Shown piece by piece: positions 16,770 to 25,779 of a stretch of 46,637 nucleotides of DNA. How positions within the stretch are numbered: the first letter of the stretch is position 1; the number at the start of each line of letters is the position of its first letter. The position numbers were made by a program, and so were the translations under genes. The notes beneath the pieces were generated by a model, which was not told the origin of the DNA, did no database searches, and saw only the letters and a program-made list of their open reading frames with translations. This stretch comes from Oligoflexia bacterium (GTDB lineage: Bacteria; Bdellovibrionota; UBA1018): contig CAIRTR010000155.1 in NCBI GenBank assembly GCA_903881565.1, forward strand, positions 1 through 46,637, read 5' to 3'.

Positions 16770-18163
16770 AAACGATAAAAGAACGAATCCTGTCATTTGA
16801 TTTAACCGGGCTCTGGTCGCTGCTATGGCTTGCCTGTACGGCCTACTTCTGGTTTTTTCTCAATCTTCACAACCCGTCTTTTTCGGCCTGGAGCCTGCCT
16901 CTCAATGTGATCATCGCCGCAGGCATTGCGCTGCTGGCGAGTTATGTGCTGTGGGCCGTTCGGTTCTTCAGCATTATCCGAATCGCGCCACTTAAAAGTG
17001 ATTTTTTCCTCTTCTTGTTTGCGATGGGTGTGGCATCGGGCGTGCTGGCGCTTTTGCTTTTGCTAGGGTTCCATGCTCCCAAAGCCCTCCTTGTTCAAAT
17101 GGCCGTATCACTTCCGATCGTCTCGGCTGCCTATTTCTCGGGCTATGTCTTTTTTACTCAGTGGCTTGGTCGTAACCGAAAACGGAGAATCACGCTGCGA
17201 CTTCGCCCCGAAGAAACCCGTCAATACCTTGAAGCGCTTGAAGAGGCCGGTTTGATTGACCAGATTGAGCTCGTTCCTGCCTCAGAAGTTCTTGCCGAAT
17301 TTGCCGAAGGCAATCGACCTAAGATCGATCTCATCGTGTTTTCTCGAGGCGGCTCTCGCGACATGCGCACCGATCGTTTTCTCTTGCGCGCGCATCTGGC
17401 CGGCATTCGAATCAAAGACCGCAGAAGTACGTTAGCTTCACTCACCCGCAAAGTTGATCTTGAGGATCTGGATGTGTGGAGCTTCGTCTCGTCAGCGAGT
17501 TCGCAAAGTGCCTGGCAACGATTCACTCGGATGCTTCGTGAATCTGTTGAACCCGTGCAGGCGTTAGTGTTGATCGTCGCGTTTCTGCCCTTGCTTTTGA
17601 TTCTTGCAGTTTGCATCAAATACACTTCGCCAGGCCCCGTCTTCTACTCTCAGCGCCGCACCGGCTATTACGGCAAGGTTTTTAAACTCTACAAACTCAG
17701 AAGTATGCGAACGGATTCTGAGTCCAGCGGTTACCAGTGGGCCTCCAAAGGGGACTCTCGAATCACCCCGTTTGGTAAGTTTCTGCGAAAATCCCGACTC
17801 GACGAACTCCCACAACTTTGGAACGTCGTCCGGGGGGATATGAGTTTCATTGGTCCCAGGCCGGAGCGGCCCGAGATTTACCGCGACTTAAAAGAAACGA
17901 TCCCCCTGTTTTCTCTTCGTACGGACGTCCGCCCGGGAATTACGGGATGGGCTCAAATTTGTTCTGGCTACGCGGCCTCTGTCGATGAAACAAGGCTAAA
18001 GCTTGAGCATGACTTGTATTATATTCAAAACATGTCGGTACGGCTGGATATCGTGATTTTTCTCCTGACCATCAAAGTGATGCTCTTTGGGAATGAATTT
18101 ATTGACAGACCTAAGGTTAAGTTTCATCGTACAGCAAGCATTCTTTCTGGCATGTTTCCCTGA
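16766..18163 (+). CDS. Polyprenyl glycosylphosphotransferase (EPS-initiating)
   Basis: Transfers a sugar-1-phosphate onto undecaprenyl phosphate to begin each repeat unit. From ATG 16766 it is 465 residues: about four membrane segments in the first 150, a cytoplasmic region, then the bacterial sugar transferase domain from about 265. Signature strings are 'SPGPVFYSQRRTGYYGK', 'FKLYKLRSM', 'GKFLRKSRLDELPQLWNV', 'GDMSFIGPRPERPE' and 'RPGITGWAQI'. I reject the ORF-track start at 16457: it lies inside the GT2 gene, while ATG 16766 has AGGTGG just upstream and overlaps the previous stop as ATGA. PssY/WbaP-like family; the sugar is unknown. Confidence 0.92.
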   Translation: MKTIKERILSFDLTGLWSLLWLACTAYFWFFLNLHNPSFSAWSLPLNVIIAAGIALLASYVLWAVRFFSIIRIAPLKSDFFLFLFAMGVASGVLALLLLLGFHAPKALLVQMAVSLPIVSAAYFSGYVFFTQWLGRNRKRRITLRLRPEETRQYLEALEEAGLIDQIELVPASEVLAEFAEGNRPKIDLIVFSRGGSRDMRTDRFLLRAHLAGIRIKDRRSTLASLTRKVDLEDLDVWSFVSSASSQSAWQRFTRMLRESVEPVQALVLIVAFLPLLLILAVCIKYTSPGPVFYSQRRTGYYGKVFKLYKLRSMRTDSESSGYQWASKGDSRITPFGKFLRKSRLDELPQLWNVVRGDMSFIGPRPERPEIYRDLKETIPLFSLRTDVRPGITGWAQICSGYAASVDETRLKLEHDLYYIQNMSVRLDIVIFLLTIKVMLFGNEFIDRPKVKFHRTASILSGMFP

Positions 18164-18187
18164 CATCGACAACATCGGAGTTAAAAC

Positions 18188-20872
18188 GTGAAAAAACCGA
18201 CCTCTTCATCGCACTGGCCGATCTCCCTGCTTTCAAGCGTCTCTGCGCTCGTGAATATGGCGGTGCCCCTGATCATGGTGCGCATTCTTCCGCCTGAGCA
18301 GATGGGAATTTTCAAGATCTTCTTTCTTTATGTTCTCATGATGCCAGCCTTCTCCATGACCAATGGTCTAACCAACGGCCTTGGCTATTGGGCGGGACAA
18401 GGGGACCGAGGACTGCGAGCGATCCGCATGTCCAACTCGCTGATTAACCTGATCGCCGTCGCGCTGACCTTTCTGATGCTCCTCGCCTCACCGTTAGTGG
18501 CAGCGATTTTTCATTGGCCATTCATGACGGCATGCCTTTTTGCTTTTTCGATTTGGGGCGCGGTTTGTCTGACCTTTCTCGAAGAGTCTTCGATCGTCAC
18601 CGGAAAAATCTGGTTTGGGGCAATTTACCTTTCCTCGACCGAAATCCTGCGATCAGCCCTCCTCGTGGTGACTGCCCTTGTCACCCGAAGTTTGGACATG
18701 ATACTGTTGGTTGCATCACTTAGTGCCGTCGCCAAAGTCACCGCAAGTCTCATTCTCGCCAAAAGGCGTGGCCTGATCGACTTCACATTCGGTGGCTTTT
18801 TTGAAAAAGATGAGAGTAAGAAAGTCTTGTTTCAAGATATCTGGAAATATGCATTCCCGGTGTCTGTCGCTGGAGTTTTCGGAGTATTTGTAACGTCCAG
18901 TGACCAGATCATCCTTTCGCATGTGCTGCAACCCGCACAGTTTGCCCTTTACGCGATAGGCTGCTTGAGCCTTCCTCCCATTTTCATCCTTGAACAGTCC
19001 GTGACTCGCGTGATGATCCCTCAATTGTCTGCCGCTTTTGCAGAGCGAAACACACTTCGAGCCGCCCACTCTTATCGTGGCACTGTCGATCAACTGGCTT
19101 GGCTTATTATTCCAGCAGTGACTGGCCTTATTGTCTTTGCAGAACCGATTATCCAGCTTCTCTTTACGGCCCAATATCTCGAATCTGCGCAGTACCTGCC
19201 TTGGTTTGCGCTGGGTTATCTTCTTTTGATTTTTCCAACCGATGCCGTTCCGCGCGCTCGCGGCGAAGGCCAGTGGATCCTTCGAGCGTCTCTTATCTTT
19301 TCCCCACTTTCTTTGATTCTTTGCTTTGCCCTTGGCTCGACATGGGGAGCCTTCGGCGCATTGGCCGCCATTCTCATTGCAAAATTGGCACTCAAGATTT
19401 ATGCCGTTTACTATATCAGAACTTCTACGAAGTGGAGCTGGAGTTCTTTTATTCCGCAGAGATCTATCGCCATTTATCTTATAACCAGCGTTCTCTTGGC
19501 ACTGCTTATTGAGTTCGCCCAAAAGGAGTTCCATCTTTTTGCGGGTAGCTTAAACTTTTTTGTTTATGGCTTTGCTTTCATTTTGATGTATTTTCCATTG
19601 GCTTTCTTTTTTTCGATCTATGGAGTCCCCAGAGAGAGAGACGAGGGAGTGCAAGGGAACGTGCTGCTCTTTACGCAGCATCTTGGAATTGGTGGACTTG
19701 AGCGCCTTGTCTTGAATTTAGCTAAAGATCTGCGCAGTCAAGGCAAATGGAAACCGTTTGTTTTTTCGCACGATTCAGCGGAAAATGCGCAGAATTACTC
19801 TTCGCGCTCGTTGGTCGGTGAGTTTCTCAAACATGATATCCCCGTCGATGCTCTTCAGAAGGGCGCGGGTTTTTCGTTGCACACTGTCTACCGATTGCTC
19901 CGCTGCATTCACGTTCACGAAATCGACATCATTCATTCACACGATATGGGCACCCTGATCTATGCCGTTTTTGCCAAGCTTCTGACCCTCGGCAGAGTTC
20001 GGTTAGTTCATACCCAGCACAGCTTCGTCCATCTCGCTCGCCATAAGCGATATGCGCTCTATGAAAAATTCTTTACGCGTTTCGTGGACACATTGACAGT
20101 GGTTAACGAAAGTCTGGTTTCATCCTATGAGGCCTTGGGAGTTTCTCGAAACAAGATCCAGGTTATCAGCAATGGCGTAACTTTCCCAAAACAATCGCTC
20201 ATCACTTTTGAAGAGAAGATTCAGCTTCGTCGAGAGCTTCTGGCCGAACTCAGGGCCAGCCAAAAACTTGCTTCGCTGCGTGCGCCCTTGCCCGTACTTG
20301 TGGTCAAAGATCATTGGCTCCTTTATATGGCCAGGTTACATTCAGTCAAAGGCCAGCGAAAAGCAGCTGAGCTCTGGAGCGCCCTGAATCCCGCCATTCG
20401 GAGAACATCGTTGCTATGGATCGTGGGCCCCGAGGCCCAAAGCGGCGAGCAAGACGCAGTTTTGAAAGCCTTCGAAGCCGTCCCTAATCGTGATCGAGTT
20501 ATCTTTATTGATGGCACGCAAAATCCGCAGCAGTGGCTCAACGCTTCGGACCTCTCGATCTCCTGTTCCCAGGTCGAAGGCATGCCCATGGGCCCGATCG
20601 AAGCACTGGGATCAGGTCTCCCGGTCGTGCTTTCGGAGATTGAGGGTCATGAGTTTCTGAGAAACCAAGCTAAACTTTTCCCTCTTTCGGACCTCCAAAA
20701 AGGGGCTGCCGCCATTGAATCCACCCTCAGTGTGCCAGACTACCGCTCTCCTCTCTATTATTATCACCTTTGGCGAGCGAGCCGTGGGATAAGACAGGAG
20801 TATTCACTCGCTGCCATGACTGAAAAATATGCCCAAGCTTACAGTACCCATGCCACAGGGAAAAGCACATGA
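18188..20872 (+). CDS. Fusion of Wzx-type flippase and GT4 glycosyltransferase
   Basis: An 894-residue two-part protein. Residues ~1-475 are a polytopic oligosaccharide flippase: 'VPLIMVRILPPEQMGIFKIF' near the N-terminus and about a dozen hydrophobic segments. From residue 490 ('GNVLLFTQHLGIGGLERLVL') there is a complete family 4 glycosyltransferase: an acceptor-binding N-terminal half with 'IIHSHDMG', then 'LLYMARLHSVKGQ' and the donor-binding E-x7-E motif in 'EGMPMGPIEALGSGLPVV'. The frame is continuous with no sign of error. The GTG start has GGAG 7 bases upstream. These two activities are normally separate proteins. The GT domain would be tethered to the flippase on the cytoplasmic face. 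The next gene overlaps as ATGA. Confidence 0.9.
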   Translation: MKKPTSSSHWPISLLSSVSALVNMAVPLIMVRILPPEQMGIFKIFFLYVLMMPAFSMTNGLTNGLGYWAGQGDRGLRAIRMSNSLINLIAVALTFLMLLASPLVAAIFHWPFMTACLFAFSIWGAVCLTFLEESSIVTGKIWFGAIYLSSTEILRSALLVVTALVTRSLDMILLVASLSAVAKVTASLILAKRRGLIDFTFGGFFEKDESKKVLFQDIWKYAFPVSVAGVFGVFVTSSDQIILSHVLQPAQFALYAIGCLSLPPIFILEQSVTRVMIPQLSAAFAERNTLRAAHSYRGTVDQLAWLIIPAVTGLIVFAEPIIQLLFTAQYLESAQYLPWFALGYLLLIFPTDAVPRARGEGQWILRASLIFSPLSLILCFALGSTWGAFGALAAILIAKLALKIYAVYYIRTSTKWSWSSFIPQRSIAIYLITSVLLALLIEFAQKEFHLFAGSLNFFVYGFAFILMYFPLAFFFSIYGVPRERDEGVQGNVLLFTQHLGIGGLERLVLNLAKDLRSQGKWKPFVFSHDSAENAQNYSSRSLVGEFLKHDIPVDALQKGAGFSLHTVYRLLRCIHVHEIDIIHSHDMGTLIYAVFAKLLTLGRVRLVHTQHSFVHLARHKRYALYEKFFTRFVDTLTVVNESLVSSYEALGVSRNKIQVISNGVTFPKQSLITFEEKIQLRRELLAELRASQKLASLRAPLPVLVVKDHWLLYMARLHSVKGQRKAAELWSALNPAIRRTSLLWIVGPEAQSGEQDAVLKAFEAVPNRDRVIFIDGTQNPQQWLNASDLSISCSQVEGMPMGPIEALGSGLPVVLSEIEGHEFLRNQAKLFPLSDLQKGAAAIESTLSVPDYRSPLYYYHLWRASRGIRQEYSLAAMTEKYAQAYSTHATGKST

Positions 20873-21570
20873 GCGGCAGCCCCTCCTCCTTCTTGGGCAA
20901 AGCCATGCGAATTTTGCAAAGCAGGCCCACCCGGTTTTTTCTTACAGTGCGGGGCTGGTTTCTCTTCAAAGCAACCCGGTGGCTGTCTCGGATATTCCCG
21001 CTCCCGGGTGTGGTTTTGGGCAAGAACGTACGACTTCAGCGGTTGCGCTGCTTGATGGCCGAAGCCCCGGAGGCTTCAATCCACATTCAAGATCATACGA
21101 TTATCTATGAAAATGCCAGGATCGAAGCCTATGAAAAGGGCATGATTCAAATCGGCGATTGCTCAATTCTGGGAGATATTCGAATCCAGGCGCGGGAACG
21201 AATCCAAATTGGCAAAAGGTTTCTCTCAAGCTGGAACGTCTTTATTTCAGACTTTGAGCCTCACCCTATCGAGGCCGACCTTCGGGGCTTTCAAGTGGAG
21301 ATGATGGTCGAACAATTTAGACCCCGATTTGCGGGTGCCCATTCAGACAACGCGCTTTCCACACGCTGGACCTCCAAAGCCTGGGCCTTCCCGAAAGAGG
21401 CTATCGAGATCGGGGACGACGTGTGGGTCGGCGCCAACGCCACCATTCTAAAGGGTGCAAAAATTGGAAAAGGCTGTATCGTTGCAACCGGCTCCGTTGT
21501 CATTCGAGGCACTTACCCCGAGCATTCAGTGCTTGCGGGCAATCCCGCGAAAGTGGTAAAAACGATATGA
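20869..21570 (+). CDS. Hexapeptide-repeat O-acyltransferase (WcaF/VatD-like)
   Basis: Second left-handed beta-helix acyltransferase in the locus, 233 residues. Hexapeptide repeats run from about residue 65 ('IHIQDHTIIYENARI', 'IQIGDCSILGDIRI', 'IQIGKRF') and again at the C-terminus ('IEIGDDVWVGANATILKGAKIG', ending 'GNPAKVVKTI'). 'SDFEPHPIE' carries a candidate catalytic histidine. The ~45-residue segment between the two blocks is longer than in minimal family members. Start and stop both overlap neighbours by 4 bases (ATGA). Probably acetylates a sugar of the repeat unit; the substrate is not determined. Confidence 0.85.
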   Translation: MSGSPSSFLGKAMRILQSRPTRFFLTVRGWFLFKATRWLSRIFPLPGVVLGKNVRLQRLRCLMAEAPEASIHIQDHTIIYENARIEAYEKGMIQIGDCSILGDIRIQARERIQIGKRFLSSWNVFISDFEPHPIEADLRGFQVEMMVEQFRPRFAGAHSDNALSTRWTSKAWAFPKEAIEIGDDVWVGANATILKGAKIGKGCIVATGSVVIRGTYPEHSVLAGNPAKVVKTI

Positions 21571-22156
21571 CCGTGGAAACACCATTTCCTTTTCTCAATT
21601 ACCTTCGCTTGGGTGAGATCAAACGGCTGGTTCATCGCTTCAACGACCAGGTCAATCAACACCAAGCAAAAGCGGTCTCCATCACCAGCCTTCAACCCGG
21701 CGAGGGAAGAACCTTTCTTGTGGCGGTACTGGCCATCGGACAAGCCCTCTTTCTAAAGAAAAAGGTTTTGGTTATTGATGCCAGCAGTCAGCCGGAAAAA
21801 GGCCTCTGTACCTTAATCGAATTTTTGAGGATGAGCTTTTAGGAAAATGTGTCGACCTCATCTCGCCAAAAAACAAAACGGCATCCTCAGAAGATACTGC
21901 CGACTTCGAACTCCGGGAGCTGATCGAGAGTTATAAAAGAAAATATGATCTCATTCTCCTTGATACCACCGCCATCGAATCTTCAAACACGACCTCGATG
22001 GATCCCATGATCGTCTCTAAAGCTGCCGAGCACACCCTGATGATCCTCTCGAATCCCAGCATTTCGTCGGGAAACTTCAAGCATGTGAAAAAGGATTTTG
22101 AAAGTTGGGGCATTCACCTGCTTGGAACGGTCTATAACTTCGGGAGCTTGAAATGA
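21567..22156 (+). pseudogene. CpsD/BY-kinase-like P-loop ATPase, broken by a single frameshift
   Basis: The ATG at 21567 overlaps the previous stop (ATGA). The first frame gives 'SITSLQPGEGRTFLVAVLAIG' (a Walker A region, but with Arg where BY-kinases have the Lys of GKS/T) and 'KKVLVIDASSQ' (Walker A'), then stops at 21842. A second frame (-1) continues from GAG 21827 with 'EDELLGKCVDLISPKN', 'YKRKYDLILLDTTAIE' (Walker B-like) and 'HLLGTVYNFGSLK', ending at TGA 22156, which overlaps the next gene's ATG. Adding one T to the TTTTT at 21822-21826 restores a 197-residue protein. This is a real one-base deletion, a homopolymer sequencing error, or less likely recoding. Its normal role would be chain-length and export control with the Wzz-like partner. 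Confidence 0.82.
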
Positions 22157-23292
22157 GAAACCAGCCCCATTCACAACCTGACGACACGATCGCTTTTCAT
22201 GAAGTAGCAGCCATAATCAAGCGCCACTTTTTGCGCTCAATCATCATCATGATCTTCGGCACCGCGGTAGGGATTGGCCTGACCTCGGTTGTACCCAAGC
22301 GCTTTGCCTCAAAAGCGGTTCTCAACATTCAGGCCGCCTATTTTCAAATCCCGCTTGTCGGAGATCTCGTGTCTAACCCCAGCGACTCCCTTGAGTATAA
22401 GGCCCAGCGAGAGTCTCTGCTCCGCTTTGCGCTCAGCGATGGTTTCTTAGAAGACGTCGGCACCAAGTTTGGGCTTTTCAGAACTGACAAAGAGGATCGC
22501 CGTCATCCTGCGGAAAGAGAGAGTCTTCTTCAGGGAATTGAATACTTCAGTCTGGGTGGAAACAGTTATCAGATCTCCGCAGTCGGACCTTCTGCCGAGA
22601 TCGCGTATGAACTCACGCGCGCCGTGCTTAACCAAATGATCGCAACACTTGCGGCGGAGCGACTGGGCAAACTCACGCGCGCGCGCACCGCAATTTTATC
22701 CAATCTTGAGACCTTGAAAACTGAGATCGCACACGCCGGACCCTCTCAACCCGCATCTGTGGATGAAGCTTCCGAGAGCCTGGAAGAAGCGCAAGCCAGG
22801 CTTCATTCGCTGGAACAGCGTTTTACGCCCCAACATCCCTCTGTGGTCGAACAACGCCATAAGGTCGAGTTACTCAGATCAAGAGTATCCCGAGGCAGTA
22901 AATCTGGCGTTTCGGACACTCCCCTTTCGGCATCCCGCCGCACGATACAGGATCTCCACGACGATCTGGCCAAGAAGTTCAACTACCTGAATATCGTCAT
23001 CGACATGGAAAAAACCACGGATAACTACGCGTATCTTTCGGTTATCGAGCATCCGAGTATCCCGTCGGGGCCCTATGCCCCCAAAAAACGAGTATTCGCT
23101 TTGGGCGGCTTGATTCTCGGCCTCGTGCTCTCTTTGTTATGGGCCGTGGTTAAAGAACTACGGCGCGGCACCTTCGTTCAACCCATCCACGCTTCTGAAG
23201 TTCTGGACGCCCCGTTCCTGGGCAGTCTGCCTCGCTGGGAAGGAGAGTCTTCCCAAAAACTGCTAACTCCCCCGAAACAACCTTCCTCATGA
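22153..23292 (+). CDS. Wzz/polysaccharide co-polymerase (chain-length determinant)
   Basis: Inner-membrane protein regulating EPS chain length. The 379 residues have an N-terminal membrane helix (IIIMIFGTAVGIGLTSVV) after 'EVAAIIKRHFLRS', a long periplasmic helical region ('SLEEAQARLHSLEQRFTPQHPSVVEQR'), and the typical proline-rich 'IPSGPYAPKKR' directly before the second membrane helix (LGGLILGLVLSLLWAVV). It overlaps the frameshifted ATPase gene upstream and the polymerase gene downstream by 4 bases each. The ~50 cytoplasmic residues after the last helix lack a P-loop, so the separate ATPase gene would be its partner. Confidence 0.88.
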   Translation: MRNQPHSQPDDTIAFHEVAAIIKRHFLRSIIIMIFGTAVGIGLTSVVPKRFASKAVLNIQAAYFQIPLVGDLVSNPSDSLEYKAQRESLLRFALSDGFLEDVGTKFGLFRTDKEDRRHPAERESLLQGIEYFSLGGNSYQISAVGPSAEIAYELTRAVLNQMIATLAAERLGKLTRARTAILSNLETLKTEIAHAGPSQPASVDEASESLEEAQARLHSLEQRFTPQHPSVVEQRHKVELLRSRVSRGSKSGVSDTPLSASRRTIQDLHDDLAKKFNYLNIVIDMEKTTDNYAYLSVIEHPSIPSGPYAPKKRVFALGGLILGLVLSLLWAVVKELRRGTFVQPIHASEVLDAPFLGSLPRWEGESSQKLLTPPKQPSS

Positions 23293-24698
23293 CGGCACTC
23301 ACCGCAGCGATACCCTGGATATTGGGTTTATTTACCCTAGGAATCTGCGGCGCCATCTTTGGAAAATTTTGGAGTTCGTGGAGGACCTTCTCCTTTCCCG
23401 TTTCCCTGACACTGCTTCTTATGTTTCTAGGACTCAGTGGCGTTATGGTGATTGGCGTTGGCGTTACTCAAGCCTTGTTGGGTGTCGGGTTGGCCGCCGG
23501 AATTATTTTGAGCTTCTTGCAGCCGGTCGCCGCGGTTTGCATTCTCGTCTCGCAACTCTTGATTCGACCCTGGGAAGTGATCGCCGATGCCCCCTCGCTT
23601 CTGGGGACTTTGCCTCGCCTTTTAGCCGCGATTACCTTCACGTCATGGCTCCTTCACCGTTTACTTCGAAAACGACTCAGCTTTGTTTGGAATTCGAGTC
23701 TTACCGTTTTCACCTTTCTTTTTGGATGGCTCCTCCTATCCGCTCTTTTGGCCCCCTATGCTGAATACAATCTTGAGGACATCTTTCGCATTTTCCTGCC
23801 CATCTTTGGTTTTTGCATTCTCCTCGTCAATTGTGTTGAAACAAAACGGGACTTTGCACTTGTCACCCAGTCACTCACTCTTGCACTGGCCGCCGTGATT
23901 GCGACTGCACTTGTGTACACCCTTGCTGATCCCGAGTTCCTGACAGGCGGTCTGCGACTGCAAAGTGTGGGGCAAAACGGCAACACCAATGATCTTGCCG
24001 CGCTCACGGTGCTTGCGATTCCCTTCTCGTATTTTTCTTGGATGGAAAAGCGGAAACTCAAGAAATCCGGATCCTGGGTTGATGTCTTGTGCCTGGTGAT
24101 CTTCTTTACCGCTCTGATTTTGGCAAAGTCTCGGGCTGCCATGCTCGCCCTGGGTGGCGCCTTCGGTTTTCATCTTTTTCTCACGACCCGTTCTAAAGCC
24201 AAGCTTTTGTTGAAATTGAGTTTATTGGCGCCCGTGGCCTTCGGACTCTTTGTCGTCGCCTTGCATCGAGATGCGGCGGATCTTGAGGGCTCCTCTGATT
24301 CGCGATTTAACTATATTTTGGCAGGATTCAAAATGCTTCGGGCCCACCCGTTTTTCGGCGTAGGCGTTGGCAACTATCCCCGATTTTATGATCAGTTTAC
24401 CTTAGCGTACATCGAAACCGGAGAGCGCACGGCTCATTCGACCTGGATGCTTTTGCTTTCAGAAACAGGTCTGATGGGTCTGTTGCTCTTCGGCATTCTA
24501 TTCTACACTTCAGTCAAACGGGCATGGAGCATTCGAGCGGTTTACCCGGAACTCTTAGTCTCCTTGTTCGGATATTCCATCACGATGACTTTTCTTTCCC
24601 ACGCCTACTGCCTTTATCCCTATTTGCTATTTTTTCTCATTCTCAGCGCCAGCCGGCTGCCTTTGCCCCAGTCAGGAGATCCCCTTCATGGAACTTAA
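23289..24698 (+). CDS. O-antigen ligase/Wzy-type polymerase membrane protein
   Basis: Probable EPS polymerase. The 469 residues contain about 11-12 hydrophobic segments and the O-antigen ligase/polymerase (Wzy_C) signature: a periplasmic loop with 'RFNYILAGFKMLRAHPFFGVGVGNY' in part, followed by 'ERTAHSTWMLLLSETGLMGLL'. The conserved Arg before the loop, the HPxxGxGxGN and the HS pair are all visible. The start overlaps the Wzz-like stop (ATGA), and the acyltransferase 3 gene begins inside its last 11 bases. Polymerase and ligase functions cannot be told apart by sequence alone; the operon context favours polymerase. Confidence 0.87.
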   Translation: MTALTAAIPWILGLFTLGICGAIFGKFWSSWRTFSFPVSLTLLLMFLGLSGVMVIGVGVTQALLGVGLAAGIILSFLQPVAAVCILVSQLLIRPWEVIADAPSLLGTLPRLLAAITFTSWLLHRLLRKRLSFVWNSSLTVFTFLFGWLLLSALLAPYAEYNLEDIFRIFLPIFGFCILLVNCVETKRDFALVTQSLTLALAAVIATALVYTLADPEFLTGGLRLQSVGQNGNTNDLAALTVLAIPFSYFSWMEKRKLKKSGSWVDVLCLVIFFTALILAKSRAAMLALGGAFGFHLFLTTRSKAKLLLKLSLLAPVAFGLFVVALHRDAADLEGSSDSRFNYILAGFKMLRAHPFFGVGVGNYPRFYDQFTLAYIETGERTAHSTWMLLLSETGLMGLLLFGILFYTSVKRAWSIRAVYPELLVSLFGYSITMTFLSHAYCLYPYLLFFLILSASRLPLPQSGDPLHGT

Positions 24699-25779
24699 AC
24701 GTATCTCGATTCTCGACGGTTTTCGGGCGCTTGCGATTTTGCCCGTAATTGGCTTTCATTATTTCAGCCGATGGACACCTCCACTTTGGGGGACGAATCT
24801 CTACCCCTACGGAGGAACGTATTCGGAGTTTCCACTTTTTCGTTATGGGTATCTTGGCGTGGAGTTCTTTTTTGTCATTTCGGGATTCGTGATTTCGATG
24901 ACTTTGTTTGCCTCTAAAAATGTGCGCGATTTTCTGATGAAGCGGATCGCGCGCCTTTGGCCCGCAATGCTGCTGTGTTCGGTGCTTACTTTTTCGCTTT
25001 TGAAGATTCTTCCGCAAACGTTTTTCGTCATGGAGGCAAAAAACTTTCTCCCCAGTCTGACCTTTGTGGAACCTTTTGTTTTTGAAAAGCTCCTGCACAC
25101 ACCCTTTTCATGGATCGATGGCGCTTATTGGTCGTTGTCGGTTGAAGTGCGTTTTTATTTTTGGGCGACCGTTCTCTACTTTTTATTTCGAAAGCATTTT
25201 TTGGAGACGTTTTTTGCATTCACCCTCGCGGGCCTAGCCATTACGGCCGTGGCCTATCGTTGGATTTTGCCGCTTCGAACCGTCTCGGAGCTTGCGTTTT
25301 TTCCCGGATTTTTGCCCTGGTTTGCCATGGGGGTTGCCTTTTTTCATCTTTTCCAGGGGAAAAAGCAGAAACAAGCGCACCTCATCGTTGTTGCGAGTTT
25401 AGGCCTTCAGTTCGTTCAGTCTATTCTGCGCCAGGCAACTGAGGGCGCGACTGTTGGATCCCCCGTGGGAGAGTGGGCGGTCTTTGCTCTGATTGTCGCC
25501 TTCTTTTACGCTCTCGTTTACCGGCCGCATTGGCTCTCGTTTTTTGGGTGGTCTTTTGTCAGTACCTTGGGCGCAGCAAGTTACAGCCTTTATCTTTTGC
25601 ATCAAAACCTAGGAGTCGCTCTTATTCGCGTTATAGCGGATCAGACCTCACTTCCGGGCGAATTAATTGCATTAGGCGTGATTGGATTATTGATTACAGC
25701 TGCTATCTCGATATATCGTTTTTGGGAAACGCCGGCAAAACGCCTGATTCTCAAACGCACTGCAAGGTGGACTCTATGA
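24688..25779 (+). CDS. Acyltransferase family 3 membrane protein (OafA-like)
   Basis: Integral membrane O-acyltransferase. It opens with the family signature 'ISILDGFRALAILPVIGFHYF' (the conserved His at its end), then 'GYLGVEFFFVISGFVIS' and 'RIARLWPAML', and has about ten membrane segments over 363 residues. AGGAG lies 8 bases before the ATG. It overlaps the polymerase gene by 11 bases and the next gene by 4. It is the third acyltransferase of the locus after two hexapeptide enzymes, so the polymer is probably heavily acylated. The acyl group and acceptor are unknown. Confidence 0.9.
   Translation: MELKRISILDGFRALAILPVIGFHYFSRWTPPLWGTNLYPYGGTYSEFPLFRYGYLGVEFFFVISGFVISMTLFASKNVRDFLMKRIARLWPAMLLCSVLTFSLLKILPQTFFVMEAKNFLPSLTFVEPFVFEKLLHTPFSWIDGAYWSLSVEVRFYFWATVLYFLFRKHFLETFFAFTLAGLAITAVAYRWILPLRTVSELAFFPGFLPWFAMGVAFFHLFQGKKQKQAHLIVVASLGLQFVQSILRQATEGATVGSPVGEWAVFALIVAFFYALVYRPHWLSFFGWSFVSTLGAASYSLYLLHQNLGVALIRVIADQTSLPGELIALGVIGLLITAAISIYRFWETPAKRLILKRTARWTL

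Noticed and set aside
21822-21842. Programmed -1 frameshift in the CpsD-like gene
   Set aside because: The site A TTT TTG is not a proper X XXY YYZ heptamer because the P-site codon would mispair; a one-base deletion or base-calling error is simpler.
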